The notes: a model not told the origin generated them from the letters alone. A stretch of DNA of 64,000 nt from Peromyscus leucopus (GCF_004664715.2 NC_051067.1:66172982-66236981), one strand, 5' to 3'. Shown: positions 34,415-46,827, counted from the first letter of the stretch. Numbers and translations are program-made.

Positions 34415-36196
34415 TAGGAGATCACCTAGAATGTAGTGAAAATTGAGTGGAACTTGACTCTCTTAATCATAATTGTTACTCATAGTATTTTTATACTAGT
34501 ACCACTATTAGTCAGTGTGGGAAATCAATGCTAGTGATGGGAAAAGAGCAAGATTTCCATGAATCTTAAGTCTAAGGATTGGTACCAGTTAGACCCTGGG
34601 CATCTTGTGCTGTTGTTTACTTATCAAATCAGTACATTGTCCTTTGAGTCTGAGTACTGAATTAAGTATAAACAGCAGCATGAAAAATTGAAAAACACTG
34701 TATGACTTGCAAACTGTCTCTGAGAATTACTATAATTTGAGGGGTGATTCTTTCAAAAGAAGGAGGGGGAAAGAAGAATTAAAAATGAAGATAGTGTCAT
34801 TCCGTATATTTGTTTTTCAAAGACTGGAGTCTTTTCAAAAGATTAGCAATCATCAAGTAAGCTATTGGGCAAACAGGTTGTTAATGGCATCTATGACTCT
34901 GGGAACTTCTTGGAAAAATGAGAAGGGTTGAGAATTTTCCATTCATTATTGTGATTGGCTTAATTAGTAAAACATTTGGATTTTCGGTATGCTTTAAGAA
35001 CAACAGGAAAAAATTCAATTTAATCTGCTGTATAATTTCTCTGGAGGTCACACTGATGAATACTTTGACCCAACAGCTATGGTTCCTGAGAGCCCTGTTC
35101 TAAGAAACAGTTGGTGAGATCCTTCCAGAGGGGGTGGGGGGAGCCATGGTTGATTTACAGAAAGAACAAGATGTGAGTGATGTATATGTAGAATTCCTCC
35201 ATTTATCGTCTGTTATATTTTAATAAATTTAGGGTTTGGTGCATATTGTCACTAGTCTGACATTAAATGGTAACAACGAAGTAAAGGAAGAAGTGAATGA
35301 AAGTTCACAAGAATCCTGGAAAGCAGCCAGGTTCACCTCCTGTACGCTCATGGCCATGTGGGCCGCAGTTTTCCAGAGCTCATATGTTATATCTGTCTAT
35401 TTTTGTAACTAGTCCACTTAGCAGGATTGCACATGCCAGCATTTGATAGGACTCTACTGCCCTGCTTCACTTTCAGAAAGCCAAGGTACATGAACAAACC
35501 TGAAACCTGCATAGCATATGACCTTAGAGCTTTAATACAATTTAACATGCAACCTATGCTTCCATGCCCAAGAGCTCGCCTGCCAACTCTGCAGAGCATC
35601 TGAGAAGCTGCAGGACGCTAAGCAACTGTTAACATAGGCTGTGCTATTTGTGATCTTCGGAGACTCATCCACCGGGAGCAGGACTGAGAACACTGTCTCC
35701 CAGAACATTACATCCATAGTCTCAAAATGAGCAGCAGCTTGATTTGATTGTAAGGCACAGTGAGGAAATTATGAAAAGCATACTGCAGCTCTAATATCAT
35801 GGGACGGGTCCACCTTTCCAACACCCCTTTCATTATGAGGAAGGGCTTACCAAACATGTGGGAGTGATCATGTGACGCAGGGCATTCCATGTTATCAGTT
35901 TGCCGTCCACATCATTGTGCCCTGGGGGAAACTGTTAGGCTGTACTCAGTGAAAGGTAAGAGGGCTTTGATAGTGATGGGTGTCCCCACTTACTGTAGGG
36001 AGATTTAGAGAAAGAGAAAGAAGTAAGAGTCATGTTTAAACCACCCCTGGACTCAAGAAAGGGACAGAGAAACACAGGGTTAGCCTTTTCATTTAGAGAA
36101 ACTTGCCCTCCTCAGAGAAACTTCCTAGTCTTTTGAGTTTTTCTCAGATATCTCCCTCATTTGGGTCCAGGAACAAACTAGGCAAACTCTTCTTAG
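34415..36196. other. Single-copy sequence
   Basis: No gene recognised; short frames at 34707-35103 and 35387-35890 are not supported by any protein feature. Confidence 0.4.
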
Positions 36197-36360
36197 TTTT
36201 TGTTTTGTTTGTTTGTTTTGTTTGTTTGAGACAGAGTCTCTCTACCTAGCCCTGGCTATCCTGGAACTTACTGTGTAGACCAGACTGGCCCCAAACTCAC
36301 ACAGAGATCTGCCTGCCTTTGCCTCTGGAGAGTTGGAATTAAACCACACGCACCACCCTT
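36197..36360 (-). mobile_element. B1 SINE, antisense
   Basis: A GTTTT-rich tail, then 'gagacagagtctctctacct', 'gtgtagaccagactggcccc' and 'acacagagatctgcctgcct'. It directly abuts the LTR that follows. An older B1 type. Confidence 0.88.
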
Positions 36361-36370
36361 TAAGGTGACC

Positions 36371-36897
36371 TGTAGCAGGGAATCTTAAAAGTTCTTATTA
36401 ATAAAATCAAACCCGAGGCCAGTTATTGGGGTCAATGCTGGTAGATCAGAGAGACAGAACAAGCCACAGCTATATCTCACCTTGCCAGATCCTCAGCTGG
36501 TCTTTTCTTCTCAGACTGGAGGCCTCTGAGTCCTCATCTGGAATGGGTCTCAGCTGAATTACTACTCAAAAGCCTGAATGCTTAACCAGCCAAATGCTTA
36601 ACCAGCCAAATCTTCTAGTTTCTCGTCCTCATGCCTTATATATCTTTTTGCTTTCTACCACCACTCCCTGGGATTAAAGGCTGGCTTTCTGGGATTAAAG
36701 GCGTGTCACCATGCTTGGCTATTTCCAATGTGGCCTTGAACTCACAGAGATCCAGTGGGATTTCTATCTCTGGAATGCTAGATTAAAGGTGTGAGTGCCA
36801 CCATTTTCTAGCCTTTGTATCTAGTGGCTGTCTGTTCTCTGACCCCAGATAAATTTATTAGAGTACACAATATTTTGGAGAACACAATACCACCACA
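36371..36897 (-). mobile_element. Solo LTR with embedded B1-like segments, antisense
   Basis: The 527-bp element starts TGTAGCAGGGAA and ends ATACCACCACA, bounded by a perfect 6-bp target duplication (gtgacc at 36365-36370 and 36898-36903). It carries two B1-like segments ('gggattaaaggcgtgtcacc', 'cttgaactcacagagatcca') and an internal 16-bp duplication near 36580-36611. Same subfamily as 62600-63092 and 25875-26389. Confidence 0.92.
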
Positions 36898-37734
36898 GTG
36901 ACCACTTGAGTGCTGATGCCCCTGACACTGTTGACCTGCTAGGTATTGTTCTCACTCTACAATGTTGCCATGGCCAAGCTCAGAATTCAGCAAGACCTAA
37001 CAGTGTGAAAAGTAACGTGAGAGCTCTTCAAGAGCCACGGACTCTGAGTGGCAAAGTCGACTGGATTTGAGTGCTGGTGGGAGTTCCCTCTGAGTTAACA
37101 TACTTTCTGATTTTCTTTCCTCTTCTTTTTCATTATTTTTCCTTAACTGAGAATTAATAAGGGGTCTTAAGTTCCAATGTCTAAATTATTTCCCAAACTG
37201 TCTAGATTCCTTGGAAATACGGTATCAAGAAGACAAAATAAGAGGGATATGTTATTAATAAATGCATTGTAAAGTATATGTATATGCATACATGCACACA
37301 GATGTACAGAATTATAAGTCTGTACCTGTTTATGAGCAACATCCTATTCATGAAGTGTTTTTTTAGCATTTAGGAAACCTAAGTGGAGTCCCAATACTGC
37401 TCAGTTTTTATATCAATTTATGATCTTGAATAGTTTTTCAGAGGCCATGGCTGTGTAAAGGTCAATTTGGCAGCCTCAGGGTCTTTTTTGCTATCTGTAT
37501 CTCAAATCCAAGGCCAATTTCCTTTAGGCTCAGAGGAAGATATGGCAATAAGGATGGATTTCTAATGCATTCCTTCCATTTGTAACACCTTGTCATGGTC
37601 TCATTTTTCACCCTGTTCTTTGTTTGTCTCATTCACACTACACTAACCTATAAACTTTCCAAAGAAAGAAAAATATAACTAGTTTGTTTATTAGTTTATT
37701 CCCAGAAATTAAATCAATTGTACAGTTAGCATTG
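36898..37734. other. Single-copy sequence
   Basis: Nothing recognised. Confidence 0.4.
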
Positions 37735-37918
37735 AAAGGATGCTCAGTGGGTAGAGGAGCTTGCATTCAGAGCCGATAGCCTGAATTAGATACCCAGATG
37801 CCACAAGTTGGCAGGAGAGAACCAAGTCCTAAGAGCAGCCCTCTGACCTCTGTGAATGCCGTGGTATGTGCATTCCTGAGCACATATAAACATGCAGTAA
37901 ACAAACAAACAAAAAACA
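37735..37918 (+). mobile_element. B2/B3-like SINE
   Basis: 'aaaggatgctcagtgggtag' (tRNA-like head), 'ctgacctctgtgaatgccgt' and an 'aaacaaacaaacaaaaaac' tail, followed nearby by a CA repeat. Confidence 0.7.
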
Positions 37919-37957
37919 TTTAATAGGTGATATTGAAGAAACTGACTAAATGTGAGA

Positions 37958-37958
<1 letters not shown>

Positions 37959-38001
<43 letters not shown>
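37959..38001. repeat. (CA)21 microsatellite
   Basis: Uninterrupted CA dinucleotides. The valine/cysteine frame on the minus strand is an artefact. Confidence 0.98.
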
Positions 38002-38004
<3 letters not shown>

Positions 38005-39300
38005 TCTACCTAGAGAATAAAGAGATGGATAAGCCAGGCAGTGCATTAGTGGTTGGCCTTCCAACCCTCTCCTGTCTTCTGGAGAGATACTGTCATTTCC
38101 TGGCCCAAGACTCAAACTCAAAGACAAGAGCAGAATCCACAGAATTGAACAAGGAGGTGGGGAGTGGGGAGGAAGGAGGCCTGGGAACTAGAAAAGAGGC
38201 AGCTTGCAGAAAGTGTCAGTATTGGAGGGTTGGCAGAGAGGAAGGTGAGAGAAGGTTCTGGGCTTTGGAATGAACAACTGCTGAGTAGATACTGTAGCAG
38301 CTGAGGAGAGTGGGAGGCTTGTAAAGAGGCCATAGAGAGAAGGAGGGGCCAAGAGGAGTCCTGGTGGAAATAGGAACCTTTAGTGCTCTGGGGAGTAGCT
38401 GTGAGTCTCGGGCCCCCTGACCAGCCCTTAAACAAATGTTTTGAGCATTGTAGACATTGACTTTAGTGCCCCCGTTGCCTGGCGAGGGATATCCCTGCCT
38501 TCTTTCCCAGCTGCAGCCAAGTATCTCTGTAGGACTTCTCTTCGCACTTCCTGAGAAGTGTAAAGCAAGCATTCTCTCATAGCCTATGGCTCAAGCCTTC
38601 CCACTTTTAACATCCCAGCTTCAAAACTGTCACAAAATCTCTAGTATAGAGGGGATGGCAACCTACTCAAACCTAGGCCACAGCTGCCTGGGGCTCCCCC
38701 AGCTAACCTAACCTAGAGATTCCAGGTTTTTCTTGTGGAGTGACTGATCACCTTTGCACCTTGGCAGTGACGTTTAGCAAACACATCTACACTATGGGTT
38801 CTCCATGGTCACAAATAAACTGCTTCGTGTACATAGTCATGTAGTATTTTGTAAATTGTACCGTTTGGATTTTTAACAGCATCTTGCATTTACCTGGCAT
38901 CATTCCTTTTGGAAACCTCCGACCACTTCTCACAAATGTCTTTCTTTCATTCTTTTAGAATTTCCATTGAGAAAGGTCTTAGAGGTTGGTATAAAGTAAG
39001 AAATTCATTCTTTCTTCCAAAGCACTTAAAATTTCAATGAAATTGTTGTCGGTTTACACCTATTCTTCTAACCCTTCCTATTGCTTATATTTCTTTTGTT
39101 CTTCTCCTGGTGCTGCCTGTTTTAAGCTTCTTACTTCTGTTGACTCCTGGGATCTCAGGTCATCATCTTGCCATGATCCCATGTGTCCACCTTTCCTGAA
39201 AAATATCGTATGGAAAAAAATGTCAAATATCCTTTCCTGGATTTTGTCTTCTCTTCATCCTCTGAGAACCAATGCATAAAATGTAATACCAAATGCAGTT
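38002..39300. other. Single-copy sequence
   Basis: No gene recognised. Antisense frames of 105 and 118 codons around 38118-38572 overlap each other in different frames and look like chance in a purine-rich stretch. Confidence 0.4.
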
Positions 39301-39314
39301 TAGAATTAACTTTT

Positions 39315-39463
39315 TTGGTTTTTTGAGACAGGGTTTCTCTGTGTAGCTTTGCGCCTTTCCTGGAGCTCACTTGGTATCCCAGGCTGGCCTCGAACTCACA
39401 GAGATCCGCCTGGCTCTGCCTCCCAAGTGCTGGGATTAAAGGCATGCGCCACCACCGCCCAGC
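39315..39463 (-). mobile_element. B1 SINE, antisense
   Basis: 'gagacagggtttctctgtgt', 'gcctttcctggagctcactt' and 'gtgctgggattaaaggcatg' at high similarity to consensus. The 14-bp target duplication tagaattaactttt lies at 39301-39314 and 39464-39477. A young copy. Confidence 0.96.
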
Positions 39464-39819
39464 TAGAATTAACTTTTAAAACTGGTTTCTGAAAGTCAGC
39501 TGGCTCAATGTTCTAAATAAAAAGGCAACATTATAACTTCAATGGTGTCCCCCATAGTTGCCTAACCTGATTTTAAAAGTATTATTTAAAGCCATTTGGT
39601 GGGAAGATATTGTTCCACACAGGTTTATGTTATCTTTCATCTTTTCCACATTCATTCTGAATAACCAGCAACAATCCATGCTTTGTATAGTTAATTTCAT
39701 TCACAATTTTGTTTCCATTGCTATTAGCCAGCTATAGCTAACTTCTATATAAGTCATTTCTTTTTCCTAATACACTGGTCACATATATTCTCTGCATTCA
39801 ATTAAAAAAAAATGTTGAG

Positions 39820-40110
39820 ATCAGGACCTATCCTTGGGGCTTAGCTGGCTTTTTGGGAACTTGTTTCCCATGCTGGATTACCTCATCCAGTCTTGACACA
39901 AGGGGAGGAGCTTGGTCCTGCCTCAGCTTGATGTGCCTTACTTTGTTCAAGCCCCTGGGAGGCCTGCCTCTTTCTGAATGCAGAGGGAGGAGGAGTTGAT
40001 GGGAGGAGGGTAGATGGGAAAAGGGGGGACAGGGGGAGGAGAAGAGGAAGGTGAAACTGCAGTGTGTAAAATAAATGAAAAAAAATGTCATTTAAATAAA
40101 ATAAAAAAAT
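39820..40110 (+). mobile_element. L1 3' UTR end
   Basis: 'gaggaggagttgatgggagg' and the G-rich block before 'gtgtgtaaaataaatgaaaa', followed by an A/T-rich tail, is typical of a rodent L1 3' terminus. It is 5'-truncated to under 0.3 kb. Confidence 0.7.
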
Positions 40111-41077
40111 ATGTTTACGTCTTCTGTATCTGAGAACAGTGTTCAAGTCTGGTAATACAGTGGCTACCAAAATAATTTGTTTTCAGGGTTGCCACGTGGA
40201 GGACTGACCTAAGAGTCATACTTTGAACTCTAACACTACAGATACAGAAAAGACATAACTCACTGTGTTCAATTACAGGACAAAGGGACAGTGATTAACA
40301 TGGAAGAGACAGAAATCAGAGAACATTTCACCAAAGAATAGCAAATGATCTCAAATATACAAAAAGGAAGGCCTTTGGACACAACGGTGTTGGGGAGGAG
40401 ATTCTAACACAAATGTCTCATGTGTCAACAGCAGTGCACAAAACCATGGCCTCTTTTAGACCTCAGGCACTGAGACTAGATGGAGGACAGTCACACAGAG
40501 CAATCTGCAGAGGTACTTGGAAAAGGTATTTTTTAATTGATGGGGATAGAGATTCAAGTGTCTTTTTTTAATTGATGCTATCAGGGTTTATATAGATAGG
40601 ATTAAGTCTATATTCTTAAAACACTCTGCCTGCAAAATGGACAAAAGAGGTGGTTTGAGATTTATTTGAAATCTACAGGGAATCCAGGCACATAAGGAAA
40701 GAAACATTGATAGGATGGTGGCAGTTGACAGATGAAGAAGTAGACTGATTTGAGAGTATTTAAGGCAGGAGGCAGAGAAGTGGTTATGGATTTGAGAATA
40801 AAAGAAAAGGAATTAGTAACAATAGCTTCCACAATTAAACATCAGTTCCTGGCTTAGGAAATGGAAAAAACATGTGACTTGAGTCTGAACAGTTGGGAAT
40901 TTTTGTGTTTTTGAGTTAGTGGATGAATAAAAACCAGAGTTCAAAGAAATCTGGTGCAGTGTGATTACTAAATGCTATCTTTACTCCATGGGAACAGAGA
41001 ACGGAGTCTGTTGAGACGCTGAGAACTGTGTAGAGCTTTGAATACCCTTCATGTAATTTATAGCCCCTAGATAGTTA
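40111..41077. other. Single-copy sequence
   Basis: Nothing recognised. Confidence 0.4.
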
Positions 41078-41489
41078 TATTAGTCAGGGTTTTCTGGAGG
41101 AACAGAATTTATAGAAGACAGACAGACAGAAATATATAAAGGAGATTTATTAGAATGTCTTACAAGCCATGGTCCAACAATAGCTATCTACCCATGGAAG
41201 GTCCAAGAATCCAGTAGTTGTTTAGTTTGCAAGGCTGGATGTCTCAGCTGGTCTTCAATATACTCCAGAATCCCCAAGAAGAGGCTTTAATGTCAGTGAA
41301 GGAATGGACTTGCTAGTGAGGTGAGAACATGCAGACAAAGAGAAAGCAATTTTTTTTCTTCCATGGCCTTATAAAGGCTGCCGGCAGAAGGTTCATCCCA
41401 GATTAAAGATGTGTTTTCCCACCTCAAAGGTCTGGATTACAAATTGGTCTTCCCAATTTAAATGATTTAATTAAGAAAAAAATTCCTCA

Positions 41490-42873
41490 AAGGGGTATAT
41501 ATATATATATATATAGGATATAGGTATGATAGGATAAAATGGTAGATTGTTGAACCTACTTTTAAGGGAGCAACAACTTGTTTGAAATATTTTACATTGG
41601 TATAGATTTTAGTTTATTGATTCAACTTAATTTTGTTATACTGTCTATATAATTCTACTCTTGTTTGAGGTATTATGTTTATGTAACTCATTTAGATTGT
41701 AATAGATAATTAAGAAATACAGATTAATAATTAGTCTTCTATGATAGTCAAACTTGTAGCATATTAGTTAAGTTGTCTAGGTATGCATAGATATATTTCA
41801 GCTAGATAGGTAATCTTCAAACACTTCAAAGACCTACAGAATATGGCATTTAAAGTATTCTTAAAAATTTAGACTTTCTGGACAATGAGACATTTTTGCT
41901 CCTGGCAGCACCAATTTACTTCAGAGAGGAGGATGGGCATTGAAGACACTCTATATGGAGTTTATCTTCTTGGCAAAAACAGCCATTTGGGCAAGAAATT
42001 GTTCTTGCCTGGACTGCTTGATCAACTGGACATGCAGGACCCATAGAAAGGTGACCACTGAACTTTGCTTGGTGAAATGGTCCTTCAGGTTCCTGCTTCA
42101 CAGAGGAAACTACCAGACATTCTACAGGACACTGAGAAAAGTGACTGAGAGACTCTAGGCCTGTGGGCTAAAGACAGATGCCCCAACTTTACAGAGGAAT
42201 TTTGGATGATTGTCCAGGCTGCTTCTCTGTCTCTGTCTACTCTTGCAAGACTCCTGAATATTGCTTGCATCCTTTTCCCATTTCTCAGGTAATAGTATAT
42301 CCTTCTGAAGTCTTTGATGTAGTTGAAGACTAGATAGTTAAAATTTTCCTTAGTTATGATAAAAAGTAAGTTAGATATGAAACCTTAGACTCACAAATAT
42401 AGGATAGATAGGATATTGTCTTTAATTTTTCCAAATACAAATAGACTAGATATTGTAAATAGACTAGACATTGTAAATAGACTAGATATTGTAACTATAA
42501 TTCTTGCTTGATAATTGTTTTGTTATATGTAATTTTACTATGTGAAAATTAAAACCTTCCTTTTTGGAAAAAGAAGAAAAGGGGAAGTGCTGTGGATATT
42601 GCTCTGTATAAATAAAATGCTGATTGGCCAGTAGCCAGGCAGGAAGTATAGGTGGGACAAGCAGAGAAGAGAATTCTGGGAAGTGGAAGGCTGAGGCAGA
42701 GAGAGACACTGCTAGCCGCCATGAGAAAATGTAAGATACTGGTAAGCCACAAGCCACATGGCAAGGTATAGATTAATAGAAATGGGTTAATTTAAGATAT
42801 AAGAACAGTTAGCAAGAAGCCTGCCATGGCCATACAGTTTATAAGTAAAAAAAAAAAAAAGAAAAAAAAGAAA
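41490..42873 (+). mobile_element. Polyadenylated retrocopy of a mys-like ERV transcript
   Basis: About 1.1 kb of ERV internal 3' sequence (homologous to 12290-13439 of the provirus) runs through a polypurine tract (gaagaaaaggggaag, 42571-42587 area) into an LTR beginning TGCTGTGGATATT. The LTR stops about two thirds through, at 'acagtttataagta', and turns into a long A-rich tail. Compared with the full LTR at 46478-46827, roughly 110 bp of LTR 3' end is absent. A perfect 17-bp target duplication (aagaaaaaaattcctca at 41473-41489 and 42874-42890) flanks it. Long duplication, poly(A), truncated LTR and 5' truncation point to L1-driven retroposition. No viral gene is intact. Confidence 0.85.
42437..42493. 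repeat. 18-bp tandem repeat, 3 units
   Basis: Three copies of atagactagatattgtaa (one with a/c change) inside the ERV retrocopy. The equivalent part of the provirus does not show it clearly. Confidence 0.85.
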
Positions 42874-42965
42874 AAGAAAAAAATTCCTCATAGGTATGTC
42901 CAGCCATTGAGTTTTAGTTAATTACAGATGTAGTCAAGTTGACAACCAAGAATAGCCATCACACT

Positions 42966-44389
42966 GGGTTTTGTTGAATTACTGAACAAATAAATGAATG
43001 AATATCAGTTATAGTAGAAGCAGCACATGAGCTGTATTATCACTTAGTATCTTAAAGGGTAAGTTTGATACCATTAGGCAGAGAACAGTCAGGTATTGGT
43101 TGAACTTATATGAAAGACTGAATGTGTTTGACATTAACTACCTATGAATCAACATAAGTTCAAAGACAAAAACCTTTAAGTTGACAATCATGTCTAGTTT
43201 TCTGATTACATTCATATAATTAATGAATTGACAGAAAGTTATTAGAACAGACAAACCAATTTTTTAAAAAAGAAAATTATAAAGTACTAGTGATTGCATT
43301 CACAGGAAACATATTGCCAGTAATATCGCATAATATACAGTATACAAAATACACGTGTTCATGTATACTTTTTACTTAATTTTAATTGAGTAATTGCATA
43401 TAGTTACAAAGCAATGTCTTCATATATCTTTACACTATGAAGAGATTAAATCAAGACATGAATATAGCTATAATCTCACATACTTGTTTTTGCATATGTT
43501 GAGAACAATTAAATTCTGTTATTTCAGCAGTTTTTTGACACACACAAGTCATTATTATTAACCCTAATCAATATCTATGCAACAGATCACTAAAATTTAT
43601 GCCTACTGTTTATTGGAAATTTTTTGAGCTTTTACCAGTGTCTACTCTCTCTTCACCATCCTCACTCCTACAGATTCTAGGAAGCACCACTCTACTGTGT
43701 TTGTGTGTGTGTGGCCTTTTAATATCCCATGCATAAGTAAGATCATATGGTAAAACAACATCTTAAAACTATGAACACGTATTAAAAGAGAGAAGATAAG
43801 CATTATAAAAAAGAAATATATAAAGATCCACACAAACCAGACCTATAGATGCATGTATACATTTATATGCATATTTGTAATTGTGTATTTGTTATTGTAG
43901 CTGCCTGTAAAATCATAAATACTGCAACTATTCAAGAAGAATCTTTGTTTCATAGCTTTCATGCAAAATGGAAAACATTCTAAAACAGGAAAATTTCAAA
44001 CAAATGCATGACTGTCTTAAAAGAGCTGTTATGATATTCCACCCAAGGAAAATTAAACAGAAACCCAATAATATTAAGGCTGTTTTAAGGTCCAACACAC
44101 ATTGCCATGATAGATCCAACATAGGGTTACTAATATGCATGAGAATTTCTTCACAATCAGGAAAATAAACTGTAGTTATAGGTTTTTTTTTTTTAACTTT
44201 TAACTTTTGAGGGGTATCAGTGGCCTCTTCAAGAGCCTACTCTAAGACCACACCCAGGGCATGCAAAAAAAAAAAAAATCCACAAATACGGTGAGGACTA
44301 GACTTTTTATATCTGAGGGGTAATAAAGAAATACGTGCTTTCTTTAGTAACTTTGTTTTTTACTTCATCTTTAAAAAAATCTCTTTCTG
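42966..44389. other. Single-copy AT-rich sequence
   Basis: No gene recognised. Two short homopolymer runs occur near 44185 and 44266. Confidence 0.4.
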
Positions 44390-44990
44390 AAAATCTCTCC
44401 ATCTTCACACAACTACATCTCTTTGCATACAGCTACATATCTCTCTTTACATACATACATCTCTCTACATCACAGTCACACATCTCTGCAATTACATCTC
44501 TTTTCACACAGTTACATCTCTCTCCCCAGCTACATCTACCTTCTACACAGCCACGTATCTCTATACACAGTTATGTCTCTTTTTTATATAGCTCAACATC
44601 TCTATATATATATACATCTCTCTTCTACACATCTCTCTTCTACATACATCTCTTTCTACACATTGCTTCTTACACACATCTTTGCACAGCTACCGCACCA
44701 TCTCTCTGTATAGCTGTCTCTTCTACATAGCTACTCATCTCTCTACACAGCTCTCTCTCCGCATACATCCCTTCTACACACAGCTCCACACAGCTCTTTA
44801 CATAACTCTTTCTACATAGATCTACACAGCTCTTTGCATAGCTCTCTCTACATTACTTTTTCCACACAGACCTCCTTCAACAGTTACACCTCTTCTCTCC
44901 ACACATCTCTCTTTACCCACATCTCTCACCTACACACACATATATCTCCTCTACATAGCTCTCTCTGCACCCACACCACACCACCTTCAA
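44390..44990. repeat. Degenerate CT/ACA-rich array
   Basis: About 600 bp of loosely repeated 'acatctctctctacacagct'-type units of variable length; no fixed period is visible. The plus strand is almost pyrimidine plus A, with few stop codons in some frames, giving spurious frames of 92-131 codons. Confidence 0.88.
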
Positions 44991-45734
44991 CAGCAAAAGT
45001 CTGGACAAATATGAGTTACATTTTCAGGGTCCAACCCATTCCAATAACACATGACAAGTCACACAGTTTCTCTCAGGCTAAGGAGGTCGAGCTGACTAGG
45101 TATAGTGAGTAAAACAGGCACGTAGCTCTAAGTGGTCAGAGTTCCCAGATAGAGAGTGACATTGAAATTCGGAGAGCGACATTGAAAACAATAAATAGTT
45201 AGTTGGCTGAACCTTGAGATTAGAAGTACCTGCAGAAAGTCAGTTGCTGCAGGGAGTTTATGTTTTAATGTTATTAGCCTGACTTTGGTTCAACAGACAC
45301 CTGGGAACTTGCCCTTGTGCATATTCTGCAGGGGCAACTAGTCTAATTTGAATTTGAAAAATCTGTCTTTGCAGCTGAAAATACTGTCATTTTCCTATGT
45401 CAGTCTGAGTTATGAAAAACATCCTAGTATTATTTCTATTAATCAAAATTATACAACTTAAGCAAAAATCATCTTCCTGACCATCCACAGCTATATGTGT
45501 GCCCAGTAGGTGGAATATATTCATGAGATAAACATACAAGCAGGGGAGAAAATACCCATAGCTGTTTTTAGTCAAGAAATGTAGTGGCAAATGAGAAAAA
45601 TTACAGGCAGAAGCAACTAGTCATTCATAGTCTATAACCCCATGGTCTTTGCCAAGTGGGCCTCCCCATCAGAGAATTATTCATCTGGTGGGTCAACACC
45701 TGAACTATCAATTGCCATGTGCTGTATATTCCCA
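44991..45734. other. Single-copy sequence
   Basis: Nothing recognised. Confidence 0.4.
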
Positions 45735-46109
45735 TGACCTCCAGCATGGGGACCTGACACCCAGCTCCCAAATAAATACATGGAGACTTATTCTTACTTA
45801 TGAATGCCCAGAACTAGCTTGACATTTTTAGCCATCTTTTTAACTTAAATTATCCCACTTCTCTTCTTCTTACTATGTCCTTCTGGGCTTTTTTCTTCTT
45901 TTATTTGCCTCTTTGCTTTTCCTTCTCCTTTTCTCTCTTATTATATCTTCTTCTACTGGCCTGGATATCTCTCACTCCTTGCCATATTCCCCTATTAGAC
46001 CAATCAGGTAATTTAGACAGGCAAAGTAACACAGCTTCACAGAGTTAAACAAATGCAACATAAAAGGATGCAACACATCTTCGCATCATTAAACAAATAT
46101 TCCACAGCA
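45735..46109 (-). mobile_element. LTR, mys-like ERV2 group, antisense
   Basis: 'gacacccagctcccaaataa', 'acttatgaatgcccagaact' and 'attagaccaatcaggtaatt', ending 'aaatattccacagca' (antisense TGCTGTGGAATATTT). The right half is repeated at 46875-46990 as part of a local duplication. Confidence 0.75.
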
Positions 46110-46253
46110 TAAACAAATGTAACATATTTTAAATTGACATTCCACAACAATATACAAAGAAGAAAGCATATGTAGCAGCATTACTGAAATGTGGACTCCT
46201 GCATACAACCTCATGGAGAACAAATTTCTATACTGATGGCAAAAAAGGAAATA

Positions 46254-46313
<60 letters not shown>

Positions 46314-46402
46314 TTTACTTTAGGATGCCTACAATCTCAGAAATTCTGAAAGAATCATCATAAAAATAAGCATGCACATACACAGACATGCATGCATACA
46401 CT
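45994..46402 (+). repeat. Local direct duplication, copy 1
   Basis: Nearly identical to 46875-47264. It covers the end of an antisense LTR plus about 290 bp of non-LTR flank, including a TG repeat. Differences are a few single bases and TG/CATG repeat length. Confidence 0.95.
46258..46307. repeat. (GT)25 microsatellite
   Basis: Pure in copy 1 of the duplication; the matching site in copy 2 (47138-47160) is shorter and interrupted (gtgggtgtgggtgtg). Confidence 0.97.
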
Positions 46403-46477
46403 ATCTCCTCTCCTTTTCCTCGCTCCTGCTTTCTTCTCCTTTTCTCCTTCTATTTATTCTCTCTACTAGCAGCCCTA

Positions 46478-46827
46478 TGTAACTGGAGAGTTTCTCTCCA
46501 GCTCCTGCCAAGCCCCAGTAGTCCCGCAGTCCACTTATAAAATAAACACACAGACGCTTATATTATTTAAACTGTTTGGCCTAATGGCTCAGCCTTCTTG
46601 CTAACTGCCCTTATATCTTAAATTAACCCATTTTATTAATCTATACCTTGCCATATGGCTCGTGGCTTACCTGTACCTTACATCCTGCTCCTCATGGTGG
46701 CGGCTGGCACCATCGTTTGCTTCAGCCTTCCACTTCTCAGACTTCTCCTCTCTCTTCATTCCACCTATACTTCCTGCCTGGCTACTGGCCAATCAGCGTT
46801 TTATTTATCAATCAATCATCTACAGCA
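46478..46827 (-). mobile_element. Solo LTR, mys-like, inside an antisense LTR
   Basis: 350 bp beginning TGTAACTGGAGAG and ending CTACAGCA; in reverse complement it matches the LTR portion at 42588-42850 and continues about 110 bp further. The flanks gcccta (46472-46477) and gccttg (46828-46833) look like a decayed 6-bp duplication. The sequence on either side joins up as another mys-like LTR (subfamily A, antisense), so this is an LTR within an LTR. Its frames of 63-93 codons are spurious. Confidence 0.85.

Larger units (their letters stand above)
41078..42965 (-). mobile_element. Rodent repeat (family unassigned) split by an ERV retrocopy
   Basis: 41078-41489 ('tattagtcagggttttctgg', 'gaaggtccaagaatccagta', 'ctgatgtctcagctggtcttc'-like block) and 42891-42965 ('agtcaagttgacaaccaaga', 'atagccatcaca') are the two sides of one common rodent repeat. 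The 1.4-kb insertion at 41490-42873 lies between them. Orientation is a guess. Confidence 0.6.

Noticed and set aside
38118..38572. Antisense frames of 105-118 codons in single-copy DNA
   Set aside because: They overlap in different frames within purine-rich sequence, with no start context, splice sites or recognisable protein segment.
44335..44730. 131-codon Ser/His/Leu-rich frame
   Set aside because: It lies in the degenerate CT/ACA array and repeats its motifs in two frames.
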